Source of the DNA: Daphnia pulex
Taxonomy: Eukaryota; Arthropoda; Branchiopoda; Diplostraca; Daphniidae
NCBI RefSeq assembly: GCF_021134715.1
Contig: NC_060021.1
Coordinates: forward strand, 372,001 to 436,000
DNA: 64,000 nucleotides
Reading direction: 5' to 3'
Shown here: positions 60,521 to 64,000 of the stretch, in pieces
How the letters are laid out: each line of letters starts with the position of its first letter
Position numbering within the stretch: the first letter of the stretch is position 1
Program-made: the position numbers and the translations under genes
The notes under the pieces: generated by a model
What the model was told of the DNA's origin: nothing
Database searches by the model: none
Seen by the model: the letters and a program-made list of their open reading frames with translations, nothing else

Positions 60521-62936
60521 CCCTCTTGGAAGCCCTGAGAGTCGTATGAAGGGTCTTATTATATTGGGCCGGTCTTAAAGTAATTATCTTTGCACGGGTT
60601 TCGTGCCAATTTGTATTTGTATTTTTATCTTGAATGTGGTAGGGGGGCTCAGTGTAACTTGTTCACGAACTATTAGATTAGATACTTAAATAATCCTAAT
60701 ACGTTCAGCTGTCGAGGATGTCTAGAGCTAATCTGGAAAAAAAAGGTTTGATCGATTTTTGATTGGTTTGTTTAATTGGGAAAAGGGTCGATTTTTAAAA
60801 TTGCTATCGATATCTTAAGCTAATTAGAATATTAGTGTCGTCTGCTTCCATTGTGTTAAAAGTTTCATTCATGGTGTGCTATGGTTTCTGTGGTTTCAGC
60901 ATGGTTTCAGTTTTGGCTAATAAAGACTAAGAGACAAAGTTTAAGATTTCAAAGCAAATGAAACGTTACGTGGCTGCACGAAAAATAGCAGTACAAATCA
61001 AATTACAAAAATGTGATCGTCGAGTAAACTCTAGTGTCATGGCTCTGTAAAAGAATCGCCAAAATCACACTCCATGCTTTTTGGCGGGTAAATAAAATGA
61101 AGTTTACAAAAAGAATGATGATGGGAGCTTAAGTAAAAGAGTTAAACCTGTTCCAAATTTTTGAATAGTTACTTTCTGACTAGTTTTTACTGCATTTAAC
61201 TATCATTCATGACGTAAGCCTTCTGTCAATTCATGTGGCAGCGTTTTTTCACATTGTCTAACCTTTTTCTTTGTGCAGATTTGAGTCCTGAACCACAGCC
61301 AACGTAACAACAAGATATTCCAGTTTTGCTTCTGCTGCACCTGTCATCACAGCAACAATCACAGCATCACCACTTGGGTAAATGACTTTCAGTACTTTTA
61401 TTCCTGCGACTTGCTGGTTAATTTCTCATTTTCAACTTTGCCTTACTTGTTGTCTCAAAATTTTTCGTAACCCAATTTTTATTTTTGATTTAGATAAACA
61501 AACAGCATCCCTGTTGATTGGAGATTCTATCCATGGCCGAGCTACGTATCTCTTCCTTCCTCCCCCTTTCTTAAAATGTCCTCGTGTACACTTCATGTGA
61601 GTGTGGGTGTATTCACGAGGACCCCCTTTTCTCCCTATCCCGACTGGTGAATTCAACTTTTCAGCGGATGGATGGAGCACTTGTGGTTGTGGTGCCTGGC
61701 TGAATTTCCCAGGCTCAAAGGTAGGAAAAATCTATACTCTATCTTTCCTTTTTGACTTTTGAGTGGGCGTTGATTATAAATCGTTACCGAGTACGATTAC
61801 TCCTGAACTATAGGCAGTTATTGGCTGGAACTGTTTTTTTCTTGCCGTTTTCGTTGACATTAAATAGCTCAGAATACGTAGAATAACTGAGATCAGGGCC
61901 ATCAGGCTTGTTTTTTTCCCCAAAAATATTTCCAATTTGAATTGTTCAATCAAAGTGCAACTAGGAGATTTTATTGAGTGAGAGGGGGACCTTCCGCCAT
62001 ACTGCGTGCAACTCCTTGTATACAGATGCTGGGCGCATTGTCGGTTTACCGGTTTTGATTGCAGTTACTTTTTTTTTCGGTTCTTCTTCCCGGAAAAGGA
62101 GAATAGAACAAATGAACAATGTACTGCGCACACGTTGATTGTTTGCGCTGCACTGATGATCCGCAATCGATCGGTCGTTAGTTTTTTCGTTTGAAAAGGA
62201 AAGAGATGAGACACAAATATCTACAGCACAATGGGACTTTTGGTGCCATTGTGGTACGGTACGGATCATCCACACTAGACTTTTTCTTTCTTTTTCTTTC
62301 GGGAAAGAATAAAAGGGTACCTCGTGAATTTTTGATTCTTTTTTTTCCCTCTCTGTTTGTACTGAAATACCGGTTTATTTTGGCGGCGTGTTTTGTTGCT
62401 TTTGTGGCGTCCTGTTTATTTCCCTGCGTTTCTTTCATTTCTCTCCTCCATTCTCGCTGTTCCATCAAAGGATGTGATGATGATGACTTGTCGACTGATG
62501 AATGATGATCGAGTGGCTAAGCATTACAGGGTCACGAGCTCATCGGTTCGGCTTCTGGAACTCGAAACTTGCTGGCCGACATTAAAAAAAAATGAGAAAT
62601 AACAGCTGTTTTCTTATATTTTTTTAAAACCCCGTTGGCGGTGTGTATACCTATATGCACGGAGAGTATTATGCTTTTATAAAATGTTGACGGTATGGCA
62701 TCTGTTGTTTTAGCTCCTGCCAGTTGCTCTGATTGGATTACGTATTAGGCGGGGGGGTCCTGTATATTTCACTTTTGCCTTGTATAACTTAATGAGAATA
62801 GATTGCCTTTTACCACCCGACGAATACGGTACCTGCTATAGACCTGATCAGTCTGATGCCACGAAACGGCAATCATGAAAGGCCATGGCTTGATATGAAG
62901 ATGCCGTTCTCATTAAAGCAACCGACCAGCCAGTCT
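60521..62936 (-). mobile_element. Repeat family A, near-full copy, inverted (2.4 kb)
   Basis: Reverse-complemented, it follows 4557-6850 from end to end: the GCAACCGACCAGCC edge at 62936, the TATGGCATCTGTTGTTTTAGC block, the MMMTCRLMNDDRVAKHYRV peptide block (near 62460-62560), the ATCTCTTCCT/GGCCGAGCTACGTAT block and the GCACGGGTTTCGTGC hairpin at about 60595. Indels relative to the 4.6-kb copy break the shared short frames, so it does not look like an active coding element. Confidence 0.8.
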
Positions 62937-64000
62937 CCCGGTTGCAATAACCCCCAACTCCCAACTCATCTTCACAACCCCACCCTAGTATAAGATCTCT
63001 ATCGTCGTCGTCTTGGCCGGGCATGATGTAGATCGGGGGCGAGCATTCACGCACAAGTTGATGGCCCAGCCCAGCACACCAATAACATCGGCCTGTAAAC
63101 TTGTGCGCAACGGTAATCAGCAGCCCAAGTGAATTGATTGAGGAATTTTCCCGAGAAATTCGTGGGGGGATTCCGTTCAAGTTGAACAATTTCCGCATCT
63201 CTCAAGTCGTACGTTTACGATTCTTCCTGTCTAACATCCATGTCGGAAAAGATGATGGCAATCACACACAAAGCTCTATGACTTTAGCCTGTAGGTAGGT
63301 GCCTTGTAAGGGCATCTGAATAACTTGAAGACGACGGGCAGCGCTTTCAAATAAATACAAAGACAAAAACCCTCCGCTTTGTCTTTCAACAGTTTCCGAT
63401 GACGCCAGGGAAAAGTAAAAAAAAACTCCCGGAGCTTGTGGAAATAATCACATGCTGATGTGAGGAGACCCATTGACACGCCACATTTTTTGGGGGGTGT
63501 TTTTTTTTAATATTTTTTCTCCCTGGAATAAAATTCAAAAGGTTTTTTATTTTAAAAAGGACGATCGTGAATCGGAGTAGAGGGTTAAAAACTGTATAAA
63601 GAAAATATTTATTGACATCTCTAGTCGTATTCGTTTTATTTTTATGGTTGACCGTTGACAGTTTACCTGTTGGCCGCGGTCCTTTTTCTGATACTTTTTT
63701 CGGTTGTTTTCTCTAGTCTCATTTGATTCTCTTTTTAGTGGCGTTTCACGACCCGTCTAGAGTGTCAGACCGCGGTGTGAACCTTTTTTCTTCTCTCCCC
63801 TCTGCATCTCTCTTCACTTTTGTGTTTTTCTTTTTTCCCGTTTTTTCCACCGGAAACAACCCAATACATAAAAATAACAAAAAGAAAAAGAAAAAAACCG
63901 CGATGGAAAATGGTGGAAACTTGTTTCCTAGTCTGACGCCATTTCCATATTTCTATTTGTTACTGCGTATAAATGCAAAGCCAAAAAGACACAGGAGAAA
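62937..64000. other. Terminal flank, possible retroelement relic
   Basis: No gene is supported. A minus-strand frame (62848-63198) contains CYWCAGLGHQLVREC, similar to a CCHC zinc knuckle but with five residues instead of four before the last Cys. A gag relic is possible but weak. The rest (63480-64000) is T-rich low complexity. Confidence 0.35.

Noticed and set aside
62848..63198. Retroviral-type CCHC zinc knuckle
   Set aside because: Spacing before the last Cys is five, not four, and no other gag or pol sequence is nearby; kept only as a weak note.

Overview
This window reads as nuclear DNA of a small-genome arthropod, most likely a branchiopod crustacean of the Daphnia kind. That is inference: the spliced genes have metazoan protein content (importin alpha, NDUFS2, a GT11 fucosyltransferase), most introns are only about 60-140 bp, several genes have TATA plus initiator promoters, and DNA transposons are common. 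No database search was possible.

Layout. From 1 to about 9.3 kb lies a tandem segmental duplication. Its two units each carry the same repeat tail, the same upstream block, the same TATA promoter and a C2-domain gene (1768-3621 with two C2 domains, 8620-9183 with one). The second unit also holds a solo LTR with a perfect 5-bp target duplication. From 10.0 to 14.8 kb is a coiled-coil/KH gene whose reading frame is split by a 2.4-kb TIR-bounded element containing a roughly 190-bp satellite and a tRNA-like module. From 17.8 to 20.5 kb, on the minus strand, is importin alpha; seven coding-exon junctions join without breaking frame. From 20.9 to 21.3 kb is a small one-TM ORF that runs into a third copy of the C2-gene upstream block. 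From 22.3 to 26.1 kb is a head-to-head pair: an alpha-1,2-fucosyltransferase-like gene (minus, with a 25-nt micro-exon coding the catalytic motif) and NDUFS2, the 49-kDa subunit of respiratory complex I (plus, eight exons). A possible last exon of an unidentified minus-strand gene converges on NDUFS2.

From about 26.8 kb to the end (37 kb) I find no convincing exon. This part is rich in microsatellites (GCT, GTC, AC, CT), TATA-like strings and an over-represented TATAGAC/GTCTATA word. It holds a hAT-type MITE with a perfect 8-bp target duplication, a 0.93-kb TIR element built around a 490-bp palindrome, and two copies of the 2.3-kb repeat family also seen at 1-0.74 kb and 4.56-6.85 kb. The two near-full copies (4.56-6.85 kb and 60.5-62.9 kb) are in opposite orientation and bracket almost the whole window.

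The genes do not form one pathway. Importin alpha and NDUFS2 are housekeeping genes (nuclear import, respiration) and the fucosyltransferase is a Golgi enzyme. The C2 and KH/coiled-coil proteins look lineage-specific.
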